The position numbers and the translations under genes were made by a program. Below the pieces are notes generated by a model. The model was not told where the DNA came from. It made no database searches and saw only the letters and a list, made by a program, of their open reading frames with translations. This document shows, piece by piece, positions 50,358 through 58,425 of a stretch of DNA of 64,000 nt (position 1 is its first letter; every line of letters starts with the position of its first letter). The stretch covers positions 558,001 through 622,000 of the forward strand of contig CBDIDH010000001.1 of assembly GCA_965277595.1 (NCBI GenBank). Direction: 5' to 3'. The DNA comes from CBDIDH01 sp965277595 (GTDB lineage: Bacteria; Planctomycetota; Planctomycetia; Isosphaerales; Isosphaeraceae).

Positions 50358-50736
50358 CGCCTTGCGTTGCTCACTGGTGGTCCGTCCGCCTTCGATCCGT
50401 CCGAGGCGCCGAGGGGTTAGGCCGGGCAATTCTCGCGGATCGTCTTCCCGAACAACCGCGTATTGTAACCGGTTGACCGCCAACGCAGAACCGCGACTGC
50501 TCGCAGTCTTGGAGTTGGTGCGGAAAACTTGAAAGGGCAAAGGGCAAAGGGCAAAGGGCAAAGGACAAAGGACAAAGGACAAAGGGCAAAGGGCAAAGGG
50601 CGAAGGACAAAGGACAAATCGGCCATCGCAAATCTTCGGACTCGAAGGCGGACTTTGAGGAGGAGGAAAGGGCTGTCCGATATCTAGCAAGGTGTGGAAA
50701 CGACGGATTCTCCAGTCCAGAGACCGAGGCACGACC
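50358..50736. other. Divergent intergenic region with the longest family A array
   Basis: These 379 bp separate ftsY from the divergent Nudix gene. They hold the 12-unit array at 50532-50615. Both promoters should lie here, so the array may sit between or within them. No gene is seen. Confidence 0.5.
50532..50615. repeat. Heptamer repeat family A, 12 units
   Basis: Twelve contiguous 7-bp units: four AAAGGGC, three AAAGGAC, three AAAGGGC, one GAAGGAC, one AAAGGAC. The block structure of variants suggests growth by segmental duplication. The G-rich strand has regularly spaced GGG runs that could form a quadruplex. Confidence 0.92.
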
Positions 50737-51363
50737 GTGACCGTGACTGATCCGCAAGCTGAACGCGTTCTGGTCGTCCCGGCTGACGAACTCGACCGCC
50801 TGGGGCGGTTTCAGGGCTTTTCCAGCGAGGCCGACCGCTATCTCTCAGCCCTGCTCGTGCCTGAACTGGCCAGCTTCAGGCCAAGGTCGGAGGTCGAGGA
50901 CGACCCGACACTGAAGCAGATCATTCCCTACGTCGTCTTCCGGTCGGCAGGAGTCGTCTTCTGTTACACTCGGGGGAAGTCGGGAGGCGAAACCAGGTTA
51001 CGGCGGCGTCGATCGCTCGGCGTCGGCGGTCACGTCGCCGAGCGAGACGCCGACGGCCGCGGCACGCTTGACGCCTATGAACTGGCCCTTCGCCGCGAAC
51101 TCGATGAGGAGGTCGAAGTGAAAAGCCCCGGCATGCTCCGCCGGATCGGCCTGATCAACGACGACGCCACGCCGGTTGGTCAGGTTCATCTCGGCGTCGT
51201 TCACCTGTTCGAACTTGATCGCCCGGCCGTCATCCCTCGGGAAGACGCGATCGCCGAGCCGGAGTTTGTCGCCGTTGATCGGCTTCGGGCGGACTGGGAC
51301 CAGTTCGAGACCTGGTCGCAAATCTGTATCGAGGCGTTTCTCGATCCGGTCGCGATTTCCTGA
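50737..51363 (+). CDS. Nudix-family hydrolase-like protein
   Basis: A GTG at 50737 is taken as start, giving 208 residues (TVTDPQAERVLVVPADELDR). After an N-terminal region of about 85 residues the Nudix fold begins with PYVVFRSAGVVFCYTRGKSG. The Nudix box is recognisable as SLGVGGHVAERDADGRGTLD, then ALRRELDEEVEV, with the R-E-L-x-E-E-V core that binds divalent metal. The insert between G and REL is longer than the standard 23-residue spacing. Nudix enzymes cleave nucleoside diphosphates linked to another group; the substrate is unknown. Planctomycete homologues are often annotated simply as phosphoesterases. Confidence 0.75.
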   Translation: MTVTDPQAERVLVVPADELDRLGRFQGFSSEADRYLSALLVPELASFRPRSEVEDDPTLKQIIPYVVFRSAGVVFCYTRGKSGGETRLRRRRSLGVGGHVAERDADGRGTLDAYELALRRELDEEVEVKSPGMLRRIGLINDDATPVGQVHLGVVHLFELDRPAVIPREDAIAEPEFVAVDRLRADWDQFETWSQICIEAFLDPVAIS

Positions 51364-51448
51364 ACCTCATGTGATGTTTCGTTTTACGGAATCCTTCGCG
51401 GATTTTTCCGAAAAAAATTGTCTACGCGATGTCCGAAATGGCGTCGGA

Positions 51449-51575
51449 CCGGGCACTAGGGGATGGAGCGACGTGAACGGGACTTGCCCGGTTAAATAAA
51501 AGTCCCCCCTCAATGCCGGGCCAAAACTCGTTCTCGACGCTCCCGAATCAGATTCGGACGCTGGTCGTCCGGCAT
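51449..51575 (+). ncRNA. Possible structured small RNA
   Basis: Several stems lie upstream of the terminator: CCGGGCA (51449-51455) with TGCCCGG (51485-51491); GGGACTT (51479-51485) with AAGTCCC (51500-51506), which competes with the first; CGAAT-CAG-ATTCG near 51544-51556; and ATGCCGG with CCGGCAT (ending at 51575). Together with the T-tailed hairpin that follows, this looks like a small transcript or a long structured 3' end of the Nudix mRNA. No known RNA family is recognised. Confidence 0.3.
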
Positions 51576-51620
51576 GCCCCCATCCAACCAAACCCCCCCC
51601 GGTCGGATGGGGGCGTTTTT
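51576..51620 (+). terminator. Rho-independent terminator
   Basis: GCCCCCATCC (51576-51585) pairs perfectly with GGATGGGGGC (51605-51614), followed by GTTTTT. The 10-bp GC-rich stem and U-tract fit an intrinsic terminator on the plus strand, about 210 bp after the Nudix gene stop. Confidence 0.75.
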
Positions 51621-51726
51621 GCGTTCCAGGGCTGAGGCTCTATTATTAAATGATGTTAAGAAATCAGGTTGCTCGGGCTGTCGACCAGACGTGGCCGCGA
51701 CTTGAGGAAAACCGAGCAAGTCGCGT

Positions 51727-51754
51727 TTGAGCGTGGTAAGGGGTATGGTATAGT
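51727..51754 (+). promoter_or_regulatory. Sigma-70 promoter of the two-component operon
   Basis: TTGAGC (51727-51732), a 16-bp spacer and TATAGT (51749-51754) form a good housekeeping promoter just upstream of the sensor kinase gene, giving a leader of about 60 nt. Confidence 0.5.
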
Positions 51755-51819
51755 CCCCGCGTCAAGCCGTCACGGACCAGGATCGGGTCCGATCGAGCCA
51801 CGACAAGGAGGTCGTCGCC

Positions 51820-53484
51820 ATGCCACAGTGGCCCATCCGCGTCAAACTGATTGCCGGCCTGAGCATGGTCGTCGGGATGATGCTCACCCTGATGGGCGGG
51901 TCGATGTTCGGGCTTCATGCCTTCCATTCGAGCAACCTGACGCTGGTCGACCAGCTTCGGGAGCTAGGGGCATCCGCGAAGATGCTTCGGGTGGTCGTCA
52001 AGCTCGAACCTCCCCGGGAAGGTTCGCCCGATGAACATCAAGCGCTTGAGCGTCGGGTGAAAGAAGCGCAGCAGGCGCTGATCAATTATCACAGCGAGTT
52101 GAAGAAGAACACGACTCGGGGCAATCGCGCCGACGACGGCCGCGATGAGCTCGGCCTGGCCTTCAAGATCGACCACGACCTGACCCAGATCCTTACCGAG
52201 TTGAACCCCGACAAGACCTACGAGCCTGTCTTGCCGGGAACGGCGCTTTTTTTGAGCCGACATCCCGAGGTCCTGGCCGAGTCGGGCGTGATGCCCGGTC
52301 GGGGCGTCGGGCTTGACTCGCGGCTGGACCGGCTCGACCATCGGGCCATGGAGTTGCCGGACATTCTTCATCGCGACCTGTACGAGGTGCTCGTCAAGTC
52401 GCAGCGGCAGTATCAAATGAGCCGGGTGATTGTCTGGGTCTCGGCCCTTGCCGTGCTCGGCATGCTGATCGGTCTCGCGGCGCTCTTTCATCGCTGGGTG
52501 CTCTATCCGGTCCGGCTCCTTCAGCGCGGGGTCCGTCGCGTCGCCCGGGGGGCCTTTGACTACAAGATCGACCTCAAGACGGGCGACGAGATGCAGGGCC
52601 TTGCCGAGGCCTTCAACGACATGACCTCGCGGCTGAGCATCACGTATGCCGACCTCGAACGCCAGGTTCAGGAGCGGAGCAAGCAGCTTGTCCGGTCCGA
52701 GCGCCTCGCGGGGGTCGGCTTCCTCGCCGCCGGAGTCGCGCACGAGATCAACAACCCGCTCGCCTCGATCGCCTTTTGTTCCGAGGCGCTCGAAAACCGT
52801 CTCACGCCGGTTCTCGACGGCAATGACGCGGCCGACATCAAGGTTGTTCAAAACTACCTGCGGATGATCCAGGAAGAAGCCTTCCGCTGTAAGAGCATCA
52901 CCGAGAAGCTTCTCGACTTCTCGCGCTGTGCCGACATTCAGCGCGAGCCGACCGACCTCGCCAGTCTGATCCAGGGGGTCGTCGAGATGATCCGCCACCT
53001 GGGCAAGTACCGGGGCAAGCAGATCGCCTTTCTGCCCCGCGAGGCAGTCATCGCGCACGTCGACAGCCAGGAGTTGAAGCAGGTCGTCCTGAATTTGGTC
53101 GTCAATGCGCTGGACTCGATGGAGTCGGGCGGAACGCTCCAGATCGACACGCGATACAGCGGCGGAATGGCCGAGATGGTTTTCGCCGACGACGGCCACG
53201 GCATGACCCCCGACGTCCTCGAAAACATCTTCGAGCCCTTTTTCACGAAGCGGCGGGTCGGCAAGGGAACGGGCCTCGGCCTCTCGATCACGCACAGAAT
53301 TATCTCGCAGCACCACGGCGAGATCACCGCCGATAGCCCCGGCGAGGATCAGGGCGCGACCTTTACCGTTCGCCTCCCCGTTCGCCAGACCGAGGACGAC
53401 TCGGCCGATTCGCCGGGTGCCGACTCCGGGCGATCCAGCCCGGCTCCTCGCGGTCGCGGCTCTGACGGTCAGCGCGCCGCCTAG
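51820..53484 (+). CDS. Sensor histidine kinase, NtrB-type
   Basis: AAGGAGG precedes the ATG. The 554-residue protein has a first transmembrane helix at about 9-31, an extracytoplasmic sensor region of about 170 residues, a second helix at about 203-223 and a HAMP domain (RWVLYPVRLLQRGVRRVARG). A short coiled coil then leads to HisKA with the phospho-accepting His308 in GVAHEINNPLASIAF. The ATPase domain has the N box NLVVNALDSMESGG, G1 DDGHGM and the GKGTGLGLSI lid. The C-terminal 40 residues are disordered. It is followed after 147 bp by an NtrC-type regulator gene, clearly its partner. The signal sensed is unknown. Confidence 0.93.
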   Translation: MPQWPIRVKLIAGLSMVVGMMLTLMGGSMFGLHAFHSSNLTLVDQLRELGASAKMLRVVVKLEPPREGSPDEHQALERRVKEAQQALINYHSELKKNTTRGNRADDGRDELGLAFKIDHDLTQILTELNPDKTYEPVLPGTALFLSRHPEVLAESGVMPGRGVGLDSRLDRLDHRAMELPDILHRDLYEVLVKSQRQYQMSRVIVWVSALAVLGMLIGLAALFHRWVLYPVRLLQRGVRRVARGAFDYKIDLKTGDEMQGLAEAFNDMTSRLSITYADLERQVQERSKQLVRSERLAGVGFLAAGVAHEINNPLASIAFCSEALENRLTPVLDGNDAADIKVVQNYLRMIQEEAFRCKSITEKLLDFSRCADIQREPTDLASLIQGVVEMIRHLGKYRGKQIAFLPREAVIAHVDSQELKQVVLNLVVNALDSMESGGTLQIDTRYSGGMAEMVFADDGHGMTPDVLENIFEPFFTKRRVGKGTGLGLSITHRIISQHHGEITADSPGEDQGATFTVRLPVRQTEDDSADSPGADSGRSSPAPRGRGSDGQRAA

Positions 53485-53516
53485 CGAATTCACGCAGTCA
53501 ATGCCTTTCCTTTATC

Positions 53517-53544
53517 GGTCTTCGACAATTGGTCCTCGGTCATC
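53517..53544. repeat. Heptamer repeat family B, 4 units
   Basis: The units are GGTCTTC, GACAATT, GGTCCTC and GGTCATC, in the 147-bp gap between the sensor kinase and response regulator genes. It is the only copy of this family inside what should be one operon. Confidence 0.75.
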
Positions 53545-53631
53545 CGCTTCCAATTCCAAGCCAGTCCCGGACACCGCGCGGCGGCCTGGGCGTCATCGGA
53601 AGGTCAGTCTCACGGAGGAGACGAGATTCCC

Positions 53632-55059
53632 ATGGATAAATCTCAGCAGGGCGGTCTTCGGCTCCTTTTCGCCGACGACGAGGCGCACCTCCGCGATCTG
53701 ATGCAGATGGAACTGCCGCGGATGGGCCATGAGGTCACCGTCTGTCCCGACGGCGCCGCGGCCTTGAAGGCCCTGGAAAAAGGGTCGTATGACGCCGCGC
53801 TTCTGGACCTTCGCATGCCTGGCCTGACCGGGATCGAGGTCCTGGGCAAGGTTCGTCAGATCAGCCCGGACACGCAGGTGATCATTCTCACCGGCCACGC
53901 CACGGTTGACACCGCCGTTCAGGCCCTCCGGCTCGGGGCCTTTGACTATCTGACAAAGCCCTGCAAGTGGGCCGAGCTGGAAATCATTCTCAGCCGGGTG
54001 GTTGAGCGCCGCGACCTCGCCAACAAGGCGACGGCGCTGGAAACCCGGCTCAAGGCCGCCGAGGGAACGCCGATTTTGATCGGCGAGACCCCCGCGATGC
54101 AGGCTGTTCGCCGCCTGATCGACACCATCGCGCCGACCGATGCCGGGGTGATGATCCTCGGCGAGACGGGCACGGGCAAGGAGTTGATCGCCAGGAACCT
54201 GCACGACAAGAGCCATCGCGCCGGTCACACGTTTATCCCGGTGAATTGCGGGGCCTTGCCCGAGAACCTGGTCGAGAGCGAGCTTTTCGGCCACCGCAAG
54301 GGTTCCTTCACCGGCGCCGACGTTCACCGCAAGGGCCTCTTCGAGGTCGCCAACGGCGGCACGCTTTTTCTCGACGAGGTTGGCGAGCTTGACAAGAGCG
54401 TTCAGGTCAAGCTTCTCCGGTTCCTCGAATCGGGCGAGATCCGCCGGGTCGGCGAGAACGATCCCTTCCGGGTCGACGTCCGCGTTCTTTGCGCCACGAA
54501 TCGCGACCTTCGCGAGATGATCGAGGCCGATCAGTTCCGCGAAGACCTTTTCTTCCGGCTCAACACGTTCGAGATCCACTTGCCCCCGCTTCGCGAGCGC
54601 AAGGCCGACATCCCGGCGCTGGCTCGTCACATGCTGCTTCGCTTCGGGTCGCGCCGGGGTGCCTCGGGAGCGACCCTCACGCCCGAGGCGATCGCCACGC
54701 TGACCGAGCACGACTGGCAGGGGAACATTCGCGAGCTTGCCAACGCGATCGAGCGCGCCACGATCCTTGCCGGCGGCGGTCCGATCCGTCCCGAACACCT
54801 CCCGACGCAGGTTCCCGTCCGTCGAGGCGCTGGGGCAGCCAGCGGCAGCCTGAGCGGTGTCTCGCCCGCGTTGCCCTCGGCCGTTTCTGGCCCTCACTTC
54901 GCGATCCCCGAGGGAACGCCCACCCTCCGCGATATCGAGATGAAGTACATTCAAGTCATCCTTGAAAAGCACAACGGCAACAAGCCCGCCGCGTCCAAGG
55001 AACTGGGGATCAGCCTCAAGACGCTTTACAACAAGATCAACCAGTTGCAGCAATCCTGA
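53632..55059 (+). CDS. Sigma-54-dependent response regulator, NtrC family
   Basis: The 475-residue protein has the full NtrC layout. The receiver domain (about 9-125) has acidic residues D15/D16, phospho-acceptor D59 in ALLDLRMPG, and the TKPC lysine. The AAA+ domain (about 145-385) has Walker A GETGTGKEL, the sigma-54 contact loop GSFTGAD (Ala to Ser compared with the common GAFTGAD) and Walker B GGTLFLDEVGEL. A Fis-type helix-turn-helix lies at about 450-472 (NKPAASKELGISLKTLYNKI). When phosphorylated by the adjacent kinase it should activate sigma-54 promoters by ATP hydrolysis. Its targets are not visible in the window. Confidence 0.94.
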   Translation: MDKSQQGGLRLLFADDEAHLRDLMQMELPRMGHEVTVCPDGAAALKALEKGSYDAALLDLRMPGLTGIEVLGKVRQISPDTQVIILTGHATVDTAVQALRLGAFDYLTKPCKWAELEIILSRVVERRDLANKATALETRLKAAEGTPILIGETPAMQAVRRLIDTIAPTDAGVMILGETGTGKELIARNLHDKSHRAGHTFIPVNCGALPENLVESELFGHRKGSFTGADVHRKGLFEVANGGTLFLDEVGELDKSVQVKLLRFLESGEIRRVGENDPFRVDVRVLCATNRDLREMIEADQFREDLFFRLNTFEIHLPPLRERKADIPALARHMLLRFGSRRGASGATLTPEAIATLTEHDWQGNIRELANAIERATILAGGGPIRPEHLPTQVPVRRGAGAASGSLSGVSPALPSAVSGPHFAIPEGTPTLRDIEMKYIQVILEKHNGNKPAASKELGISLKTLYNKINQLQQS

Positions 55060-55139
55060 ACAATGAACCTATCGGGAGTGTATGCCGCGCCGATCGCGGA
55101 CGCGGCCACACACCCGATCGGGGGTCGACGATCCGCCCT

Positions 55140-55373
55140 TTAGATCTCGGCCCGGCTCACCAACGCGGCGCAGTCGGGGCAAAAGGCGCCTTCGTGAACG
55201 ATTTCCCAGCCGACGCCGCCGGGATCATCGTGGAAAATCCAGGTCCATTTCCCCCGGATCAGCCGACGGTACAGGTTGGCCCTGGAACGTGACTGGTAAC
55301 TTCGTGGACGGGTTTTTGTGACGACCTTGACGGGAGTCGGGGTGCTCCGCCGGCAACGCTCGCATGGAACCAA
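55140..55373 (-). CDS. Small zinc-ribbon-like protein
   Basis: This frame of 77 residues carries C-x2-C near the start (VPCERCRR) and C-x2-C near the end (GAFCPDCAALVSR), spaced like a zinc ribbon. Between them lies NLYRRLIRGKWTWIFHDDPG and GVGWEIVHEG. The composition looks protein-like rather than random. The start is unclear: TTG at 55373 is assumed, without a ribosome site, and the frame stays open upstream. It might be a small regulatory or adaptor protein. The call rests on the cysteine pattern alone. Confidence 0.5.
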   Translation of the reverse strand: MVPCERCRRSTPTPVKVVTKTRPRSYQSRSRANLYRRLIRGKWTWIFHDDPGGVGWEIVHEGAFCPDCAALVSRAEI

Positions 55374-55598
55374 GGCAATCAGCCAAGTGGGTACATCCCG
55401 AGGGGGCTGAGGTCTCGGGAGGTTAAGGTGTGGCGTTGACTCTACGAGGATCTTGCCGGGAGTTCAAGGGCGATTTCTCGCCGAAATTCCGTGGCCGATT
55501 CGCGCTGATTTCCGAAGAACTCTCCCACTTCGCTGGTGTTCCATTCTAGAATGGACCGAAGGGACCGAGCCGAAGGGGCGCCGGGAGCGAATCCAATC

Positions 55599-56372
55599 AT
55601 GGACAAGAATCAAAACAACCGGGCTCCGCTCGCGGCGCTGGGAATCGCGGTGGTCGCGGCCCTGGTTTCAGTCTCGGTGCCTGTCGCCAGGACGACCCGG
55701 GGCGATGGAACTCCCGCGCAGGGGCGTCGGGCCGACCAGGAAGCGTTGAAGCCTTTTGCAACGCTCGTCGGCGGCTGGAAGAACGGCGTCGGCCAGGTTG
55801 AGCGCGGCCGGTCCAAGGGAGCCTGGACCGAGGCGGCCTCCTGGGCCTGGAAGCTCTCGAACGACTCCGCGGCGCTTGAATTGGACGTGAAAAAGGGCAA
55901 GTATCTCAAGTCGGGCCTGCTCCGTCCCGGCAAGGAGCCCGGCACCTTCGCCTTCGAGGCCACCCTCGCCGACGGCTCAACCCGGCTCTTTCACGGCAAG
56001 GCCAGCGGCTCGGGAACGAGCAAGCCCCTGGTGCTGACGGCGGACACTTCAGGATCGGCCGGTGGTCTGCGGCGGATCACGATCACCCCGCTTCACGACA
56101 CCCGCTTGCTCGTCCTTCTTGAAGCCGAAGATCCCGACCGCCACGCCTTTTATCGCCTTGGCGAGGTTGGCTACACTCGCGAAGGGGTCGTCTTCGCCGC
56201 CGGAGATTCGTACCCGCTTTGCATCGTCACCGAGGGGCGAGGGACGACCCAGGTCAACTACAAGGGCAAGACCTACTGGGTCTGCTGTTCCGGCTGCCGC
56301 GACCTCTTCAATGAGAACCCCGAGGCTGTCCTCGCCGAGGCCGCCGACCGCGAGAAGGCCAAAAAGAAGTAG
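55599..56372 (+). CDS. Exported protein with C-terminal YHS/TRASH-like domain
   Basis: The ATG at 55599 gives 257 residues with a signal peptide (APLAALGIAVVAALVSVSVP). The mature region from about 45 to 195 seems to be a beta-barrel (TLVGGWKNGVGQVERGRSKG, RITITPLHDTRLLVLLEAED). The last 50 residues read YPLCIVTEGRGTTQVNYKGK then YWVCCSGCRDLFNENPEAVL. This matches YHS or TRASH metal-binding modules: a Cys in PLCIVTEGR and the CCSGC pair before an F-x-x-N-P segment. Such modules bind copper or other soft metals. A role in metal handling at the envelope is plausible but unproven. Confidence 0.75.
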   Translation: MDKNQNNRAPLAALGIAVVAALVSVSVPVARTTRGDGTPAQGRRADQEALKPFATLVGGWKNGVGQVERGRSKGAWTEAASWAWKLSNDSAALELDVKKGKYLKSGLLRPGKEPGTFAFEATLADGSTRLFHGKASGSGTSKPLVLTADTSGSAGGLRRITITPLHDTRLLVLLEAEDPDRHAFYRLGEVGYTREGVVFAAGDSYPLCIVTEGRGTTQVNYKGKTYWVCCSGCRDLFNENPEAVLAEAADREKAKKK

Positions 56373-56572
56373 GGCCAATCACGCTGGGCGGGACGCGGAT
56401 CGAGGCTTGACCGATTTTCGCGGAATCCATCGGCCATCGGGACCTGGCAATTCTCCCGCGACGCTGCCTGGGCCGCTTGACAACCCCGCAAGCCACATAG
56501 ACAATCCGGGCGCGTTTCAACCTCGAACTTCGCTCGCCCCCTCCTCAAAATTTTCGACGTTCAACCCAACGC

Positions 56573-57508
56573 ATGTCCAACTCGATCTCTCGTGACCGAC
56601 TCGACGCGGCGGCCTTCGCCGTGGCGGTGGTCTGCTGCGCTCTCTGGGGTGGCAACGCCGTGGCGGTGAAGTACGCCGTGCCCGACCTTCCGCCACTCGG
56701 TTGCGCGGCGATCCGGTTTGCGATCGGCCTGCCGATTATCGCCCTTGTCTGCCGGTCGTCGGGCGACCCGTTGACCGTCCCGAGGCCGCTCTGGGGACTA
56801 CTCTTGCTCCACGGTCTGCTCACGGCCGCGCAGATTGGCACGTTCAACTGGGGAGCGAGCCAGAGCATGGCGGGTCGGTCGTCGGTCTTCATCAACATAC
56901 ATCCACTCATCGTCGCGCCGCTGGCCTGGATTTTCCTGGGTGAACGTTTGGGCTTGCGCGGGATTGGCGGGCTCGCCGCGGCGGCGGCCGGCGTGGGTGT
57001 CTTGCTGGCGGAACCCTTGAAACGCGGCGGCGGGCCGATCGGCGACCTTGTCGTCCTTGGTTCGGGGATCATCTTCGCGGTCCAGACGATCGCCCAGAAA
57101 AAGACGTTTCCGCTGATCCCGCCGACAACCCTTCTCTTCGCCCAGACGGCTCTGGCCTGCCTTCTCTCGGCGGTTTACAGCCTCGTCTTCGAGGGCCCGG
57201 GTGCCTTTCACGTCACTCCGGGAGCGGTCGCGGGCGTGATCTATCAGGGCCTGGCGGTCTCGGGCCTTGCGTTCGCGGCCTGGATGATCCTGCTGCGCCG
57301 ATATCCCGTCAGCCGACTCGCCACGGTCGCCTTTTTGACGCCGCTGTTCGGGGTCGGCCTCGGCAGCCTGATGCGCGGTGAACCACTCACGGCGTCGCTG
57401 GCTCTTGGCGGTGGACTCGTCGGCCTGGGCATTTTCCTTGTTGCCTCCGATCGATCATTGCATCGGGCCTCGGCCGACCTGGGCCTTCCCGGCGAAGATG
57501 CCCCTTGA
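56573..57508 (+). CDS. DMT-superfamily transporter (EamA)
   Basis: This 311-residue integral membrane protein has ten predicted helices in two EamA repeats. The first repeat includes AVVCCALWGGNAVAVKYAVP and INIHPLIVAPLAWIFLGERL; the second includes VVLGSGIIFAVQTIAQKKTF and VAFLTPLFGVGLGSLMRGEP. The G-E-R-L motif at the end of helix 4 and its counterpart in the second half are typical of drug/metabolite exporters. The substrate cannot be told from sequence. It is followed closely by a glycosyltransferase-like gene on the same strand, so the two may be co-transcribed. Confidence 0.88.
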   Translation: MSNSISRDRLDAAAFAVAVVCCALWGGNAVAVKYAVPDLPPLGCAAIRFAIGLPIIALVCRSSGDPLTVPRPLWGLLLLHGLLTAAQIGTFNWGASQSMAGRSSVFINIHPLIVAPLAWIFLGERLGLRGIGGLAAAAAGVGVLLAEPLKRGGGPIGDLVVLGSGIIFAVQTIAQKKTFPLIPPTTLLFAQTALACLLSAVYSLVFEGPGAFHVTPGAVAGVIYQGLAVSGLAFAAWMILLRRYPVSRLATVAFLTPLFGVGLGSLMRGEPLTASLALGGGLVGLGIFLVASDRSLHRASADLGLPGEDAP

Positions 57509-57645
57509 GAATCCGCCCTTCTTGCTTTGACGCAAGGGCTTCCTGTGATCGGATTCCGCCGGATTCTTCGATGATGTCGACGACGGGTTCGCGCCTGGCC
57601 GCGATCCGAGACTGGCGTGATCGACTTTCCGAAGGGTTCCGACTG

Positions 57646-58425
57646 ATGAAGATCGAAGCTGTGATCGTTTGCGTCGACTACGCGGATTTCCTTGCGGAGA
57701 CCTTGCCGCATAACCTTCCGCATTTCGACCGCACCCTGGTCATCACCTCGCCCGGCGATCTTGAGACCCAGAGCCTCTGCCGCCGGCTGAGCGTTCCCTA
57801 TTATGCGACGACCCTCTTCAACAAGGAGGGCGACGCCTTCAACAAGGCCCGCGGCATCGATTTCGGCCTCGGCTATCTTCGATACAACGACTGGGTCGTC
57901 CACCTCGACGCCGATACTTATCTGCCGCCGATGACCCGCAAATGGCTGGAATGGCGCTCGCTCGACCGCGAGAGCATTTACGGGATCGACCGGGTCAACT
58001 GCATCGGCTATGAACCCTGGAAAGCGTTCGTGAACGAATTCCACACCGGGCACGATTACATGTGCCGGACCAAGGTTCCTCCGTTCCCGCTTCTGGATCG
58101 GATCTCGATTCGCGACTACGGCGGTTATATTCCGATCGGCTTCTTTCAGATGTGGCACGGATCGCTCGGCCGCCGCTATCCGATCGCCAAGGGGAACGCC
58201 GAACACACCGACGTCCTTCACGCGATCCAGTGGGACGAGCGCAAACGACACCTGATCCCCGAGGTTGTCGCCGTCCATCTCCAGAGCGCTCACGCCCCCC
58301 TCGGCGCCAACTGGGGAGGCCGGACGACGCCCCGGTTTGCTCCCGGCCGCGACCCGATTCCCTATCCAACCTCGTCGCCCGTCGCCCCCCCTCGGCAAGA
58401 CAGCGCCCGGCTTTACATGGGTTAA
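57646..58425 (+). CDS. Glycosyltransferase-like protein (GT-A fold)
   Basis: The ATG at 57646 follows GAAGGG and gives 259 residues; the open frame upstream to 57505 lacks support. The N-terminus, KIEAVIVCVDYADFLAETLP, and VHLDADTYLPPMTRKWLEW supply a nucleotide-sugar Rossmann start and a DAD metal motif, as in GT-A transferases. RSLDRESIYGIDRVNCIGYE and YIPIGFFQMWHGSLGRRYPI are further conserved-looking blocks. It is soluble, and probably acts on the cytoplasmic side of the membrane. The stop codon shares TTAA with the stop of the convergent membrane gene. Donor and acceptor are unknown. Confidence 0.7.
   Translation: MKIEAVIVCVDYADFLAETLPHNLPHFDRTLVITSPGDLETQSLCRRLSVPYYATTLFNKEGDAFNKARGIDFGLGYLRYNDWVVHLDADTYLPPMTRKWLEWRSLDRESIYGIDRVNCIGYEPWKAFVNEFHTGHDYMCRTKVPPFPLLDRISIRDYGGYIPIGFFQMWHGSLGRRYPIAKGNAEHTDVLHAIQWDERKRHLIPEVVAVHLQSAHAPLGANWGGRTTPRFAPGRDPIPYPTSSPVAPPRQDSARLYMG

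Larger units (their letters stand above)
51364..51819. other. Structured intergenic region with terminator and promoter
   Basis: This 456-bp region holds, in order, a set of overlapping inverted repeats (51449-51575), the terminator at 51576-51620 and the promoter at 51727-51754. No open frame with coding character is present. A small RNA or mRNA leader is possible. Confidence 0.5.

Noticed and set aside
50358..50732. N-terminal extension of FtsY containing FALCPLPFALCPLPF repeats
   Set aside because: The repeated peptide is only the translated AAAGGGC array. The normal FtsY N domain starts at 50357.
51364..51620. SRP RNA gene near ftsY
   Set aside because: The conserved GGTCAGG/GGAAG.AGCA core of bacterial SRP RNA is missing from this region.
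51964..55053. Two long minus-strand frames under the two-component genes
   Set aside because: Both are shadows. The plus strand carries complete histidine kinase and NtrC domains.
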